Shown: positions 8,410 through 16,928, numbered from the stretch's first letter. The stretch is 64,000 nucleotides of DNA from WHSW01 sp963821345 (GCA_963821345.1 CAWGDM010000005.1:4139-68138), one strand, 5' to 3'. Notes: generated by a model from the sequence alone, not told the origin. A program made the numbers and translations.

Positions 8410-10275
8410 ATGACCCTGGGCGCGCTGGGGATCGTCTTCGGCGACATCGGCACCAGCCCGCTGTACGCAATGCAGACGGTGTTCACCGCCGACCACGGCG
8501 CGGTCAAGCCGACCGAGCCCGACGTCTACGGGGTGATCTCGCTCGTCTTCTGGTCGATCACGCTGATCGTCTCGATCGAGTTCGTCGGCTTCATCATGCG
8601 CGCCGACAACGACGGCGAGGGCGGGATCATGGCCCTGGTGGCGCTGGTCCAGACCGCGTCGCTGCGCAGCGCGCGGGTCAAATGGCTGCTGATCGCGCTC
8701 GGGATGTTCGGGGTGGCGCTGTTCTACGGCGACGGGATGATCACCCCGGCGATCTCGGTCCTCTCGGCGGTCGAGGGGCTGGAGGTGGTCGAGCCGAGCC
8801 TCGACTCGCTGGTCGTGCCGCTGACGATCGGCATCCTCGTCGGCCTGTTCTCGATCCAGCGGTTCGGCACCCACGTGATCGGGCGCGTCTTCGGGCCGGT
8901 GATGCTGGTCTGGTTCACGGTGCTCGCGATCGCCGGCCTCGGGCAGGTCGCCGGCGATCCGTCGATCCTGCGGGCGCTGTCGCCCCACTACGGGGTCGAG
9001 TTCTTCACCGCCCATCCGGGGATCGCGTTCATCTCGCTGGGCTCGATCGTGCTGACGATCACCGGCGCCGAGGCGCTCTACGCCGACATGGGCCACTTCG
9101 GGCGGCGGCCGATCTCGCGCGCCTGGTTTCTGGTCGTCTTCCCCGCCCTGACGCTCAACTACATGGGTCAGGGCTCGCTGATCGTCGGCGACCCCGAGAC
9201 GCTCTCGAACCCCTTCTACCTGCTGATGCCGGACTGGAGCCGGGTGCCGATGATCATCCTGGCGACGGTCGCGACCGTGATCGCCTCGCAGGCGGTGATC
9301 TCGGGAGCCTTCTCGGTCACCCGCCAGGCGGTGCGGCTCGGCTTCCTGCCGCGGCTCTCCATCCATCACACCTCGGCCCGCGAGATCGGCCAGGTGTTCG
9401 CGCCGGCCATCAACTGGACGCTGCTGGTCGCCGTGATCGCGCTGGTGATCGGCTTCGGCTCGTCGACCAGCCTCGCCTCCGCCTACGGGGTCGCGGTCAC
9501 CGGGACGATCACCGTCGACACGATTCTGTTCTTGGTCGTCGTCCGCACCCTGTGGCAGAAGCCGACCTGGCTCGCCGTGGCGGGCGCCGCGGTCTTCCTC
9601 ACCGTCGACGTCGCCTTCCTGCTCGCGAACGTGAACAAGATCGCGCACGGGGGCTGGTTCCCGCTCTCGATCGGGTTGGCGGTGTTCGTCGTGCTCAGCA
9701 CCTGGAAGCGCGGCAGCGAGGCGCTGAGCAAGGCGCGGATCGCGCTCGAGGGACCTCTGCAGGCGACGATCGACGAGCTGCACGCGCTCGACCCCCCGGC
9801 GGCCCGGGTCGCCGGGACCGCCGTCTATCTGAACGCCCGCCGCGAGACCACGCCGCTGGCGCTGCGGGCGACGCTCGAGCACACCCGGTCGCTGCACGAG
9901 GCGGTGGTGATCATCTCGATCGAGACGACCAAGACCCCGCACGTGCCCGAGGGCGAGCGCCTGGAGATCGACCCGCTCGGCTTCGAGGACGACGGCATCG
10001 TCCACGTGACCGCCCGCTTCGGCTTCCAGGACGCTCCCGACGTGCCCCGGACCCTGGAGCTGATCGCGGCGGCCGAGGTCGAGGTCCCGATCGACCACGC
10101 GCACGCGTCCTACTTCCTCTCCGGGGTGACGATCGCGCCCGAGCGCGGCCCGGGGATGAGGATGTGGCGCAAGCGGCTGTTCGTCGCCCTGGCGCGCAAC
10201 GCGGCGAGCCCGGTCGACTACTTCCGGTTGCCGGCCGAGCGCACGGTGACGATGGGCTCGGTCGTGCCGCTCTAG
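8410..10275 (+). CDS. kup: KUP-family potassium uptake permease
   Basis: K+ transporter of the inner membrane. The first helix carries the family signature VFGDIGTSPLYAMQTVF. The middle has ADNDGEGGIMALVAL, FYGDGMITPAISVLSAVEG, ALYADMGHFGRRPI and NYMGQGSLI, all Kup hallmarks. About 12 hydrophobic segments come first, then a cytoplasmic C-terminal domain of about 170 residues. At 621 aa it is of normal length. The ATG at 8410 leaves only eight residues before the signature, and the in-frame sequence runs upstream to a CTG at 8305 (RSHRRLQLGATA precedes the ATG), so the true start may be upstream with a rare codon. It is convergent with the next gene, with stops 1 nt apart. Confidence 0.93.
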   Translation: MTLGALGIVFGDIGTSPLYAMQTVFTADHGAVKPTEPDVYGVISLVFWSITLIVSIEFVGFIMRADNDGEGGIMALVALVQTASLRSARVKWLLIALGMFGVALFYGDGMITPAISVLSAVEGLEVVEPSLDSLVVPLTIGILVGLFSIQRFGTHVIGRVFGPVMLVWFTVLAIAGLGQVAGDPSILRALSPHYGVEFFTAHPGIAFISLGSIVLTITGAEALYADMGHFGRRPISRAWFLVVFPALTLNYMGQGSLIVGDPETLSNPFYLLMPDWSRVPMIILATVATVIASQAVISGAFSVTRQAVRLGFLPRLSIHHTSAREIGQVFAPAINWTLLVAVIALVIGFGSSTSLASAYGVAVTGTITVDTILFLVVVRTLWQKPTWLAVAGAAVFLTVDVAFLLANVNKIAHGGWFPLSIGLAVFVVLSTWKRGSEALSKARIALEGPLQATIDELHALDPPAARVAGTAVYLNARRETTPLALRATLEHTRSLHEAVVIISIETTKTPHVPEGERLEIDPLGFEDDGIVHVTARFGFQDAPDVPRTLELIAAAEVEVPIDHAHASYFLSGVTIAPERGPGMRMWRKRLFVALARNAASPVDYFRLPAERTVTMGSVVPL

Positions 10276-10276
10276 C

Positions 10277-11275
10277 TCAGCAGGCGTGGTAGTCCGCCTG
10301 CGAGCGGACGACCTCGAACGCCGAGCCGGGGATCGACTTGAGCTGGTTGAGGCTCTCGTCGTCCCAGCGCGGGTCGGAGCTGCCCTGGAAGTACCAGTTG
10401 GAGCCGTTGTCGGCGTTGATGAACCCGTACCGCTTCAGGGCATCGGCGATCACCCGCCCCTGGCCTGTGAACCCGGAGATGTCGTAGTTGGATTTGAGGC
10501 GGAAGCGCATCCCCATCGGCGGCGCGTCGGCCGACTGGGTCGAGCCGGCGCAGTGCGAGGCCGGGTGGATCCAGCCGTCGCGCGTGGTGTCGAAGGTGAC
10601 CCGGATCGCGTGGTCGACGTGGCCGGCCGCGACCTCGTCGTAGCGGACCAGGCCGGGGAAGATCGGCAGCCCGGCGGCGTCGGCGGAGGTGAAGCCGTCG
10701 GTCCGCAGGCCGGCGCTGCGCAGGTCCCAGATCACGCCGACGTCGGCGTCCCAGCGGTGGCGGCGCTTGTCCGGAAAGCCGCGGGCCAACTCGTACAGCA
10801 GGCAGCGCGCCTTGTCGTAGACGACCACGTGGCGGTCGCCGTCGGAGCCGGCGCCGCCCTCGACCGGGGCGTTGAGCGGCACCCGGTACTTGCCGTGGTC
10901 GGACTCGTCGCCGTAGGCGGTGAAGCGGACCTTGACCCGCTTGGCGCCCTTGCCGACCACCTTGTAGGGGATCCCGTACTGGCGCGGGGAGCCGAAGTCG
11001 GGGTGCAGGTCGCCCCCGAGGCCGTCGATGATCGCGTCCGATTGCGGGTCGACCGGGGCCCTGGAGACGTCCTGGTTCCAGGCGCGCTGGTCGTCGAGCG
11101 ACGCCGCGTCGGCGGCGACGCCGGAGCCCGGCCGCGGGAAGACCCCGCACTTGGTGCCCAGCGAGCCCGGCTTCACCGAACCGTCCGAGGACGCGATCGC
11201 CAGCAGCGCGAGGCAGATCGCCGCCGCGCCCGCGGCGAGCACCGCGCGCGGGCGCGGGCTAGAGGCGCGCCGCAT
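10277..11275 (-). CDS. secreted protein of unknown function
   Basis: 332 aa, with an N-terminal signal peptide (RPRAVLAAGAAAICLALLAIASS). The mature chain has KCGVFP, AWNQDVSRAPVDPQSDAII, LHPDFGSPRQYGIPYKVV, an Asp/His-rich DGDRHVVVYDKARCLLYEL, IFPGLVRYDEVAAGHVDHAIR and HCAGS, and it ends in Cys. The pattern of short aromatic/Asp motifs and several Cys suggests a stable extracellular beta-rich fold, possibly polysaccharide- or cell-wall-acting. I cannot assign a known enzyme family. It is the last gene of a minus-strand operon behind two small proteins. Its ATG at 11275 overlaps the upstream gene by 17 bp. Confidence 0.65.
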   Translation of the reverse strand: MRRASSPRPRAVLAAGAAAICLALLAIASSDGSVKPGSLGTKCGVFPRPGSGVAADAASLDDQRAWNQDVSRAPVDPQSDAIIDGLGGDLHPDFGSPRQYGIPYKVVGKGAKRVKVRFTAYGDESDHGKYRVPLNAPVEGGAGSDGDRHVVVYDKARCLLYELARGFPDKRRHRWDADVGVIWDLRSAGLRTDGFTSADAAGLPIFPGLVRYDEVAAGHVDHAIRVTFDTTRDGWIHPASHCAGSTQSADAPPMGMRFRLKSNYDISGFTGQGRVIADALKRYGFINADNGSNWYFQGSSDPRWDDESLNQLKSIPGSAFEVVRSQADYHAC

Positions 11276-11471
11276 CGATCACCCGCGAGGCGGCGAGGAA
11301 CAGCTCGCGGCCCTTGTCCGTCTCGGGTGGGCAGGCGAAGCTGCGCCCGCCGGGGGCGTAGACGCGCGCGAACGGGCGCCGGGTGAGCCGGCGGCGGCGC
11401 AGATAGGCCGAGGCCTCGTCGGCATACCCGGAGACTCGGTCGAGCAGGGCGCGGTGCGGCTTCGGCGGCAT
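11259..11471 (-). CDS. small basic hypothetical protein
   Basis: 70 aa, Arg-rich in the middle (AYLRRRRLTRRPFARVYAPGG), with one Cys (SFACPPE) and a helical C-terminus (RELFLAASRVIDAARL). Its ATG at 11471 overlaps the TGA of the roadblock-domain gene (ATGA), and its stop overlaps the secreted-protein start, which argues that it is a real coupled gene. Its function is unknown; it may be a partner of the roadblock protein. Confidence 0.55.
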   Translation of the reverse strand: MPPKPHRALLDRVSGYADEASAYLRRRRLTRRPFARVYAPGGRSFACPPETDKGRELFLAASRVIDAARL

Positions 11472-11860
11472 CAGGCGGCCTCCGACGCCGCCACGGCCGC
11501 GATCCCGGCGGCGAGGTCGCGCAGCACGGCGCGGACGTCGAACAGCATCAGGCCGGCGAGCGTGAAGCGCTCGGCGGCCGTCACGGCGACGAAACCGCTG
11601 GCGCGGACGACGAACGCCTCGCCGTCCTCGGTGCCGACGTGGGCGTGGGAGACCGGCTCGCCGGCGGCCGCGTCGGCTGCCGCCACCAGCTCCCGCCCCG
11701 CCTCGGCCCAGGCCTCGAGCGGCCCGCTGGCGGCCAGCGGCTCGCCGGCGCCGTCGAAGATCACGCAGCCGCGCAGATCGGCCGAATTCGAGCGCAAGCG
11801 CGCGACCGCGACCTCTGCGTCGGCGGCGCTGGGCGCCGTCTTGGTCGGTGAGTCCGCCAC
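11471..11860 (-). CDS. roadblock/LC7-like domain protein
   Basis: 129 aa. The layout is helix (VAVARLRSNSAD), strand with GCVIFDGAGEPLAASG, a helix AEAGRELVAAADAAAG, strands around AHVGTEDGEAFVVRASGFVAVTA, and a final helix LMLFDVRAVLRDLAAGI. This matches roadblock/LC7 (profilin-like) proteins, which in bacteria usually act with small GTPases or as dimeric regulatory platforms. No GTPase is nearby. GTG at 11860 is the likely start because a TANNNT box lies 7 nt upstream. First gene of the operon with the 70-aa protein and the secreted protein. Confidence 0.55.
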   Translation of the reverse strand: MADSPTKTAPSAADAEVAVARLRSNSADLRGCVIFDGAGEPLAASGPLEAWAEAGRELVAAADAAAGEPVSHAHVGTEDGEAFVVRASGFVAVTAAERFTLAGLMLFDVRAVLRDLAAGIAAVAASEAA

Positions 11861-11867
11861 GTGGGCG

Positions 11868-11873
11868 ACAATA
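11868..11873 (-). promoter_or_regulatory. -10 box TATTGT, leaderless start of roadblock gene
   Basis: TATTGT on the minus strand, 7 nt before the GTG at 11860. No Shine-Dalgarno sequence is seen, so the transcript would begin at or next to the start codon. Confidence 0.45.
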
Positions 11874-11879
11874 GCGGTC

Positions 11880-12020
11880 GTGTCCCTGGGCCAAGCATCC
11901 TGGCTGACGGTCGTGGCGATCTGCGCGATCGCCGCGATCCTGCTCGCCGTCAGCGGCTACAGCGGCTACTGCATCGTCGTCGCCGCGGTCGGGCTGTCGG
12001 CGGCGATCAACCTCCTCTGA
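11880..12020 (+). CDS. small two-helix membrane protein
   Basis: 46 aa starting at GTG 11880 (VSLGQASW). It has two hydrophobic segments, LTVVAICAIAAILLAVSG and CIVVAAVGLSAAINLL, joined by a short YSGY turn, and a clean stop before the convergent CDF transporter. It is divergent from the roadblock gene with only 19 bp between start codons. Composition and position support a real gene; no function can be given. Confidence 0.5.
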   Translation: MSLGQASWLTVVAICAIAAILLAVSGYSGYCIVVAAVGLSAAINLL

Positions 12021-12027
12021 GCCCGGC

Positions 12028-12945
12028 TCAGCCCGCGCGGTAGGGGCCCTTCGCCGCCTCCTCGGGCGGGCGGAAGGACTCCTCGGGCTCGGTGTGGATC
12101 AGGACCTCGGAGTGCGGGATCTCGGCCTCGATCGCGCCGCGGACCTCGTGGGCGACGGCGTGGGCGTGCTCCAGCGTCGTCCCGGCCCGAAACTGCAGGT
12201 GCAGGTCGACGTAGCGGTGGGCTCCGGCGCCGCGGGCGCGGAGCTTGTGGTAGCCGGCGATCTCGGGCGCGCGCTCGCGCTCAAGCGCGATCGCCGCCTC
12301 GACTCGGTCGAGCTCGGCGGCGGGCAGCGACTCGTCGACCAGCACCCGGCCGGAGCGGGTCAGCAGCCTGACGCCGGCGACGACGATCGCCCCGGCGACC
12401 GCGAGCGCGGCGATCGCGTCGAAGGCCGGCTCGCCGGTGATCTCGACCAACAGCAGGCCGACGAGGACGCCGAGCGAGGTCGCCGCGTCGGTGCGCAGGT
12501 GGGCCGCGTCGCCCTCCAGCGCCGGCGACTCGAGCGCCTTCGCGCGCCGGTAGAGGAAGGCCGAGACGCAGACGTTGGCGACGGCGGAGAAGGCGATCAC
12601 CGCGATCCCGACCCCGAGGTCCTCGATCTCGGCGCCGACAACGAGCCGCCGGGTGGCCTCGAAGATGATGATCCCGGCGCCGACCAGGATCAGCATCCCC
12701 TCGATCGCCGCGGCCAGGTTCTCGAGCTTCTCGTGGCCGTAGGGGTGCTCGCGGTCGGCGGGCTCGTCGGCGGCGCGGACGCTGAAGAAGGCGACGATCG
12801 AGGCGAGCAGGTCGATCGCCGAGTGGATCGCCTCGGTCAGGATCGCGATCGACCCGGTGATCGCCCCGGCGACGATCTTGAGCACGATCAGAGTCGCGTT
12901 CGAGGCGATCGAGAGCCCGGCGGCGCCCGACTTGGTGGCGATCAT
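12028..12945 (-). CDS. cation diffusion facilitator (CDF) family transporter
   Basis: Divalent metal/proton antiporter of the cytoplasmic membrane. 305 aa, with about six helices in the first 210 residues and a cytoplasmic C-terminal dimerisation domain. Metal-site HxxxD motifs are visible in helix 2 (EAIHSAIDLLAS) and helix 5 (HLRTDAATSLGV). The loop DREHPYGHEKLENLAAAIEG is a CDF hallmark. The C-terminal HYVDLHLQF-like strand (HRYVDLHLQFRAG, then HAHAVAHEVRGAIE) is also typical. The ATG at 12945 is 10 bp after the rdgB stop, so it is the third gene of an rph-rdgB-CDF operon. Confidence 0.9.
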   Translation of the reverse strand: MIATKSGAAGLSIASNATLIVLKIVAGAITGSIAILTEAIHSAIDLLASIVAFFSVRAADEPADREHPYGHEKLENLAAAIEGMLILVGAGIIIFEATRRLVVGAEIEDLGVGIAVIAFSAVANVCVSAFLYRRAKALESPALEGDAAHLRTDAATSLGVLVGLLLVEITGEPAFDAIAALAVAGAIVVAGVRLLTRSGRVLVDESLPAAELDRVEAAIALERERAPEIAGYHKLRARGAGAHRYVDLHLQFRAGTTLEHAHAVAHEVRGAIEAEIPHSEVLIHTEPEESFRPPEEAAKGPYRAG

Positions 12946-12955
12946 CGCGCCGCCT

Positions 12956-13558
12956 TCAGCCGCCCTTCGGCCACAGCGCCTCGGCGAACGCCCGGGCGGC
13001 GCGGCCGCGATGGCTGATCGAATGCTTCTCGTCGGCGCCGAGCTCGGCCATCGTGCGCTCGTCGGCGGGGCCGGTGTCATCAGGGACGAAGGCGGGGTCG
13101 TAGCCGAAGCCGCCGCTGCCGCGCGGCTCGGTGATCAGGGTGCCCTCGCAGCGGCCCTCGTATAGATGCTCGTCGCCGGCGTCGTCGATGTGGGCGATCA
13201 CGCAGACGTAGGCGGCCGAGCGGTCATCGTGGCGGGCGATCTGCGAGATCAGCAGGTCGAGGTTCTGGCGGTCGGTCGCCTCGGGACCGGCGAAGCGCGC
13301 GGAGTGCACGCCGGGCCGGCCGCCGAGCGCGGCGACTTCGATCCCCGAGTCGTCGGCGATCGCCGAGCCGCCGAGCGCCGCGTGGCCGGCGCGCGCCTTG
13401 ATCAGCGCGTTGTCGGCGAAGCTGGTGCCGGTCTCGGGCGGCAGGGTGACGCCGTCGGGCAGCGGGACCAACTCGACCTCGGTCAGGATTTCGCCCAGCT
13501 CGCGCAGCTTGCGGTCGTTGCGGGTGGCGACGACGAGCCGCGGCTTGGGTCCGCCCAT
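12956..13558 (-). CDS. rdgB: non-canonical purine NTP pyrophosphatase (RdgB/HAM1)
   Basis: Hydrolyses (d)ITP and XTP to monophosphates, cleansing the nucleotide pool. 200 aa. The N-terminus VVATRNDRKLRELGEIL carries the nucleotide-binding (S/T)xN..K motif. The remaining family landmarks are FADNALIKARAG, ADDSGIEVAALGGRPGVHSARFAG, GFGYDPAFVPD, and SHRGRAARAF at the C-terminus. The ATG at 13558 overlaps the rph stop (ATGA), the common rph-rdgB pairing in actinobacteria. Confidence 0.95.
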   Translation of the reverse strand: MGGPKPRLVVATRNDRKLRELGEILTEVELVPLPDGVTLPPETGTSFADNALIKARAGHAALGGSAIADDSGIEVAALGGRPGVHSARFAGPEATDRQNLDLLISQIARHDDRSAAYVCVIAHIDDAGDEHLYEGRCEGTLITEPRGSGGFGYDPAFVPDDTGPADERTMAELGADEKHSISHRGRAARAFAEALWPKGG

Positions 13559-14289
13559 CAGCCTGGCAGCGCCCCGCCGCAGGCCTCGGCCTGGGCCCCG
13601 CGCAGCGCCGCGATCGTCGGCTCCGCGAGCCCGAGCAGGCCGTCGAGCGAGGCGCGCGAGACCGGCGTCCGCTCGGCGGTCGCCTGGACCTCGACCAGCC
13701 CCCCGTCGCCGGTCATGACGATGTTGGCGTCGACCTCGGCGGTCGAGTCCTCGGAGTAGTCGAGGTCGCAGAGCAGCTCACCGTCGACCACGCCGCAGGA
13801 GATCGCCGCCACCGAGCCGGTCAGCGGGTCGCGCTCGAGGTCGCCGGCGTCGAGCAGCTTCTGGGTCGCCAGCCGGAGGGCGACGTAGCCGCCGGTGATC
13901 GAGGCGCAGCGGGTGCCGCCGTCGGCCTGGAGGACGTCGCAGTCGACGTAGACGGAGCGATCCGGGAGCGCGGTCAGGTCGACGATGCCGCGCAGGGCGC
14001 GGCCGATCAGCCGCTGGATCTCGGTCGAGCGCCCGTCGGGGCGGCCGCGCTTGGAGTCCCGCTCCTTGCGCTCGCCGGTCGAGGCGGGCAGCATCGCGTA
14101 CTCGGCCGTCACCCAACCGCGGCCCTTGCCCTCGAGCCAGCGCGGCACCGAGGACGAGATCGAGGCGGTGCAGATCACCCGCGTCTCGCCCTGCGAGTAC
14201 AGGCACGAGCCGGTCGCGGTGCGCACGAAGCCGGGCTCGATCAAGACCGGGCGGTGGTCGGCGTTGGTTCGGTCGTAGCTGCGGGCCAC
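13558..14289 (-). CDS. rph: ribonuclease PH
   Basis: Phosphorolytic 3'-5' exoribonuclease that trims tRNA 3' ends; works as a hexamer. 243 aa, normal length. Signatures: GSCLYSQGETRVICTASI, WVTAEYAMLPAST, RKERDSKRGRPDGRSTEIQRLIGRALR, DCDVLQADGGTRCASITGGY and DLDYSEDSTAEVDANIVMTGDG, which holds the Asp residues of the active site. The start is GTG at 14289 (VARSYDR). The start is preceded by CAGACT and, further up, by two perfect palindromes. Confidence 0.96.
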   Translation of the reverse strand: MARSYDRTNADHRPVLIEPGFVRTATGSCLYSQGETRVICTASISSSVPRWLEGKGRGWVTAEYAMLPASTGERKERDSKRGRPDGRSTEIQRLIGRALRGIVDLTALPDRSVYVDCDVLQADGGTRCASITGGYVALRLATQKLLDAGDLERDPLTGSVAAISCGVVDGELLCDLDYSEDSTAEVDANIVMTGDGGLVEVQATAERTPVSRASLDGLLGLAEPTIAALRGAQAEACGGALPG

Positions 14290-14317
14290 GCCGCGAGTCT
14301 GCCAAAGACCCGGCGAC

Positions 14318-14353
14318 GGTTCCGCGGAACCGCGCCGACGGTTCCGCGGAACC
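14318..14353. repeat. two perfect 14-bp palindromes, 22-bp period
   Basis: GGTTCCGCGGAACC occurs exactly at 14318-14331 and again at 14340-14353, within a longer 22-bp tandem unit. It sits between the pilin stop (14360) and the rph start (14289). Two dimer sites two helical turns apart would suit a cooperative operator upstream of rph. The two copies can also pair with each other as a strong hairpin, which would suit a terminator for the pilin transcript, but no T-run follows. Confidence 0.75.
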
Positions 14354-14359
14354 GCCCGC

Positions 14360-14605
14360 TCATCGGAAGGTGATCGCGTTCACCGCCTGCTTGATCTTGT
14401 CGATGATCACCTCGGCGATCTCGGTGCCGGAGGTGCCGTTGAAGCCCTTCATCGCCGCGACCATCCCGACCATCAGCATCGAGACGAGCAGGATCAGGCC
14501 GACGTACTCGACCGTGCCCTGGCCGCGCTCACTGGCGAGGCGACGGCGCAGGCGGTCGGCGAGGTCGAGGGCGGTGAGATGGGCGGTGGCGAAGAGCAGG
14601 TGCAT
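14360..14605 (-). CDS. Flp/Fap-type (TadE-like) prepilin
   Basis: 81 aa. The leader is followed by a class III prepilin cleavage region (ASERGQGTVEYVGLIL): cleavage after Gly, then the hydrophobic helix LILLVSMLMVGMVAAM, with the conserved Glu at mature position 5 (QGTVE). This is the Flp/type IVb pilin layout used by Tad systems. The remainder is a short amphipathic tail. The ATG at 14605 has a GGAAGGA ribosome-binding site. No Tad assembly genes are nearby, so those must lie elsewhere. Confidence 0.8.
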   Translation of the reverse strand: MHLLFATAHLTALDLADRLRRRLASERGQGTVEYVGLILLVSMLMVGMVAAMKGFNGTSGTEIAEVIIDKIKQAVNAITFR

Positions 14606-14715
14606 CGGTGTCCTTCCGTCGGGGATCGAGAGAAGGCGATGCTCGCCGCGGCGGTGTCACCGGTCCACACCCGAAGGTGCCAATCGAAGCGCGCCGGTGT
14701 GCCGCAGATCTTGCG

Positions 14716-14721
14716 TAGAGT
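14716..14721 (+). promoter_or_regulatory. -10 box TAGAGT, leaderless start of coiled-coil gene
   Basis: TAGAGT ends 8 nt before the GTG at 14730. No Shine-Dalgarno sequence and no clear -35 hexamer. Confidence 0.4.
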
Positions 14722-14729
14722 CCGGCGCC

Positions 14730-16919
14730 GTGGCGCGCCGCAGATTCGGCATCTTCAAGCGGGACTCGGGCGATCAGCCAGCCGATGGTGACGCGGCCGA
14801 GGGCGCGGCCGAGGAGGCATCGGAGCGCTCGCAACCCGACGACACCGCGGTCCACCCGAGCGTCGACAAGAGCGGCCTGTCCGATCGCAACGCCAGCGAC
14901 TCCGTACCTGCCAAGCAGCGCTCGACGGGATCGGACTCGCCGGGCGCCGAGACCTCCGATTGGGAGGTTCCCACCGCTGCCGGCAGGCCCGCCGCGGCCG
15001 ATGCTCCGCCCGAGCCGGACAGCGGCGACACGGCTGAGCGGATCCGGGATGCGGCACAGACCGCGGCCCAGCAGGCCGAGCAGCGCTCGATCGACGAGAT
15101 CACGGCGCTCGAGGCCGACCTCGAGCGCGCCACGGAGGAGGCCGCCGGCCAGCTGAAGGTGGTCGAGGGCCGCCTGGGCGAGGCCGAGCGACGCGCGAGC
15201 GAGGCTCAGCGTCGCGCCGAGGAGGCCGAGCGACGCGCAGGCGAGGCGGAGGACAAGCTCGCCGCCGGCGGATCGCAGAGCCGCCAACCCGCGCCCGAGC
15301 CGGCCCGGGCGGCCAGCCCGGCCGAGCTCGACGCGGCACGGGCCGCGGCCAAGGACGAGGGCCGCGCGTCAGCCGCCGCATGGCTGCGAGACCAGCTTCA
15401 GGCCGCCCGCGAGGAGGCCGACGAGCGGACGGCGAAGGCGGTCGAGGAGGCGAAGGCCGAGACCGAGCAGCGGATGCGCGCCGAACTGCTCGTCGGCGAA
15501 CAGACCGCCGAGACCGCCGAGCTCGAGCGGCTGCGGGCCGAGCTCGATCAGGCGCGGTCGGAGCTGGAGCTGGAACGCGCGCGGGCGGCGCAGCCGACGC
15601 CGGTCAAGGCCGAGCCCGACACCGCGGTCCAGGAGGCGCTGCGCCAGGTGCAGGCGGCCGAGTCGCGGGCTACCGAGGCGAAGCGCGCCCAGGCCGAGGC
15701 CGAGCAGCGCGCCCGCGCCGATGCGACGGCCCAGATCGAGACCAGGACCGCCCACCTTCAGCGCCGGCTCGACACGCTGCAGGCCGAGGTCGACGAGCGG
15801 GTCCGCGAGGCGTCCGACGCGGCGCGCAAGGAGGCCGAGGAGGCCGCAACCGCCCAGGCCGACGCGCGGGCGCGCGAGGCGACCGAGGCCGCGCGCCGCG
15901 AGATCGAGGACATGGCCCTGCAGTCGGCGGAGACGATCCGGCGCGAGATCGAGGAGCGGGCCGTCGCCGAGGCCAAGCAGCGCACCGAGTCCGAGATCAC
16001 GCGGGTGCGGACCGAGGCCGAGGAGCGGACCCGGATCGAGGTCGAGGCGGCGCGCAAGGCGGCCCAGGACCGGTTTGCCGCCGAGCTCGGGGTGCGCGAC
16101 GAGGAGCTCGCCCAGGAGCGCGAGGAGAAGACCCGGATCATCGAGTCCTCCGACGAGCGGCTGAAGGAGATCGAGGCGCGCGCGCTGGCCGCGGCCGAGC
16201 GCGTCGACGCCGCCGAGCGCGAGCTGGCCGGCGAGGCTTCCCGGCTGCAGGAGAACGCCGAGCGGCGGATCGCCGAGGAGACCAAGCGGGCGCAGCGCGA
16301 GGCGACCGAGGAGGCGAACGCGCGGCTGCGCGAGCGCGAGGCGGAGCTGAAGGCCGAGCTGGGCTCGTTGAAGGCCGAGAAGTCCAAACCGCTGTCGGAG
16401 GCCGAGCGTGGCGTCGAGGAGGCGACCGAGCGCGCGCCGGCCGCCGACGAGGTCGCCGCCCGCTCCGCGGTCGAGGTGCGGACCGAGGCGTCGAACTGGC
16501 TGCGCACGCAGACCGAGGCGCTGCGCCGCGAGGGCGAGCGCCGCGCCCAGACGCAGGTCCGCGAGGCGGTCGCCGCGGCCGAGGCGAAGGCCGCCGAAAC
16601 GCTTGAGGCGCGGCTCGCCGAGCAGTCGGAAAAGCTGACCAAGGAGACGGACTCACGGATCACCCGCGAGGTCGCCGAGGCGCGCCGGACCGCCGATCAG
16701 GACGCCAAGGAGGCGCTGCGAGCGCGCGAGGACGAGCTGGTCCGCCAGACGGCAGCGATCGAGGGTGAGCTGGCGGCCGCCCGGCGCCAGCTGGAGGAGG
16801 CGAACGAGCGCGCCCAGGCCGCGGCGCCGTTGGAGGCTGAGTCAGGGACCGACGAGCTCCTCGACGAGCCGAAGGAGGTCGAGGCCGAGGCCGAAGATGA
16901 GGATGAGGAGCGCGAGTAG
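14730..16919 (+). CDS. large Ala/Glu/Arg-rich coiled-coil protein
   Basis: 729 aa, almost wholly coiled coil from about residue 110 to the end, with heptad-like runs of EAERRASEAQRRAEEAERR and AEAKQRTESEITRVRTEAEE. The first 100 residues are polar and low in complexity. A short acidic tail ends it. No membrane helix, signal peptide or catalytic motif is seen. Long filament-forming proteins of this kind can be cytoskeletal (scy/FilP-like) or scaffold proteins, but the repeats here are too simple to assign a family. GTG 14730 (VARRRFGIF) is chosen because the upstream in-frame sequence is the antisense of the pilin gene. Monocistronic. Confidence 0.7.
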   Translation: MARRRFGIFKRDSGDQPADGDAAEGAAEEASERSQPDDTAVHPSVDKSGLSDRNASDSVPAKQRSTGSDSPGAETSDWEVPTAAGRPAAADAPPEPDSGDTAERIRDAAQTAAQQAEQRSIDEITALEADLERATEEAAGQLKVVEGRLGEAERRASEAQRRAEEAERRAGEAEDKLAAGGSQSRQPAPEPARAASPAELDAARAAAKDEGRASAAAWLRDQLQAAREEADERTAKAVEEAKAETEQRMRAELLVGEQTAETAELERLRAELDQARSELELERARAAQPTPVKAEPDTAVQEALRQVQAAESRATEAKRAQAEAEQRARADATAQIETRTAHLQRRLDTLQAEVDERVREASDAARKEAEEAATAQADARAREATEAARREIEDMALQSAETIRREIEERAVAEAKQRTESEITRVRTEAEERTRIEVEAARKAAQDRFAAELGVRDEELAQEREEKTRIIESSDERLKEIEARALAAAERVDAAERELAGEASRLQENAERRIAEETKRAQREATEEANARLREREAELKAELGSLKAEKSKPLSEAERGVEEATERAPAADEVAARSAVEVRTEASNWLRTQTEALRREGERRAQTQVREAVAAAEAKAAETLEARLAEQSEKLTKETDSRITREVAEARRTADQDAKEALRAREDELVRQTAAIEGELAAARRQLEEANERAQAAAPLEAESGTDELLDEPKEVEAEAEDEDEERE

Positions 16920-16928
16920 CGGTCGGCG

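Noticed and set aside
8275..10104. 609-codon open frame antisense to kup
   Set aside because: Shadow of kup: composition dominated by Asp/Arg/Gly/Gln, no domain, and kup on the other strand is unmistakable.
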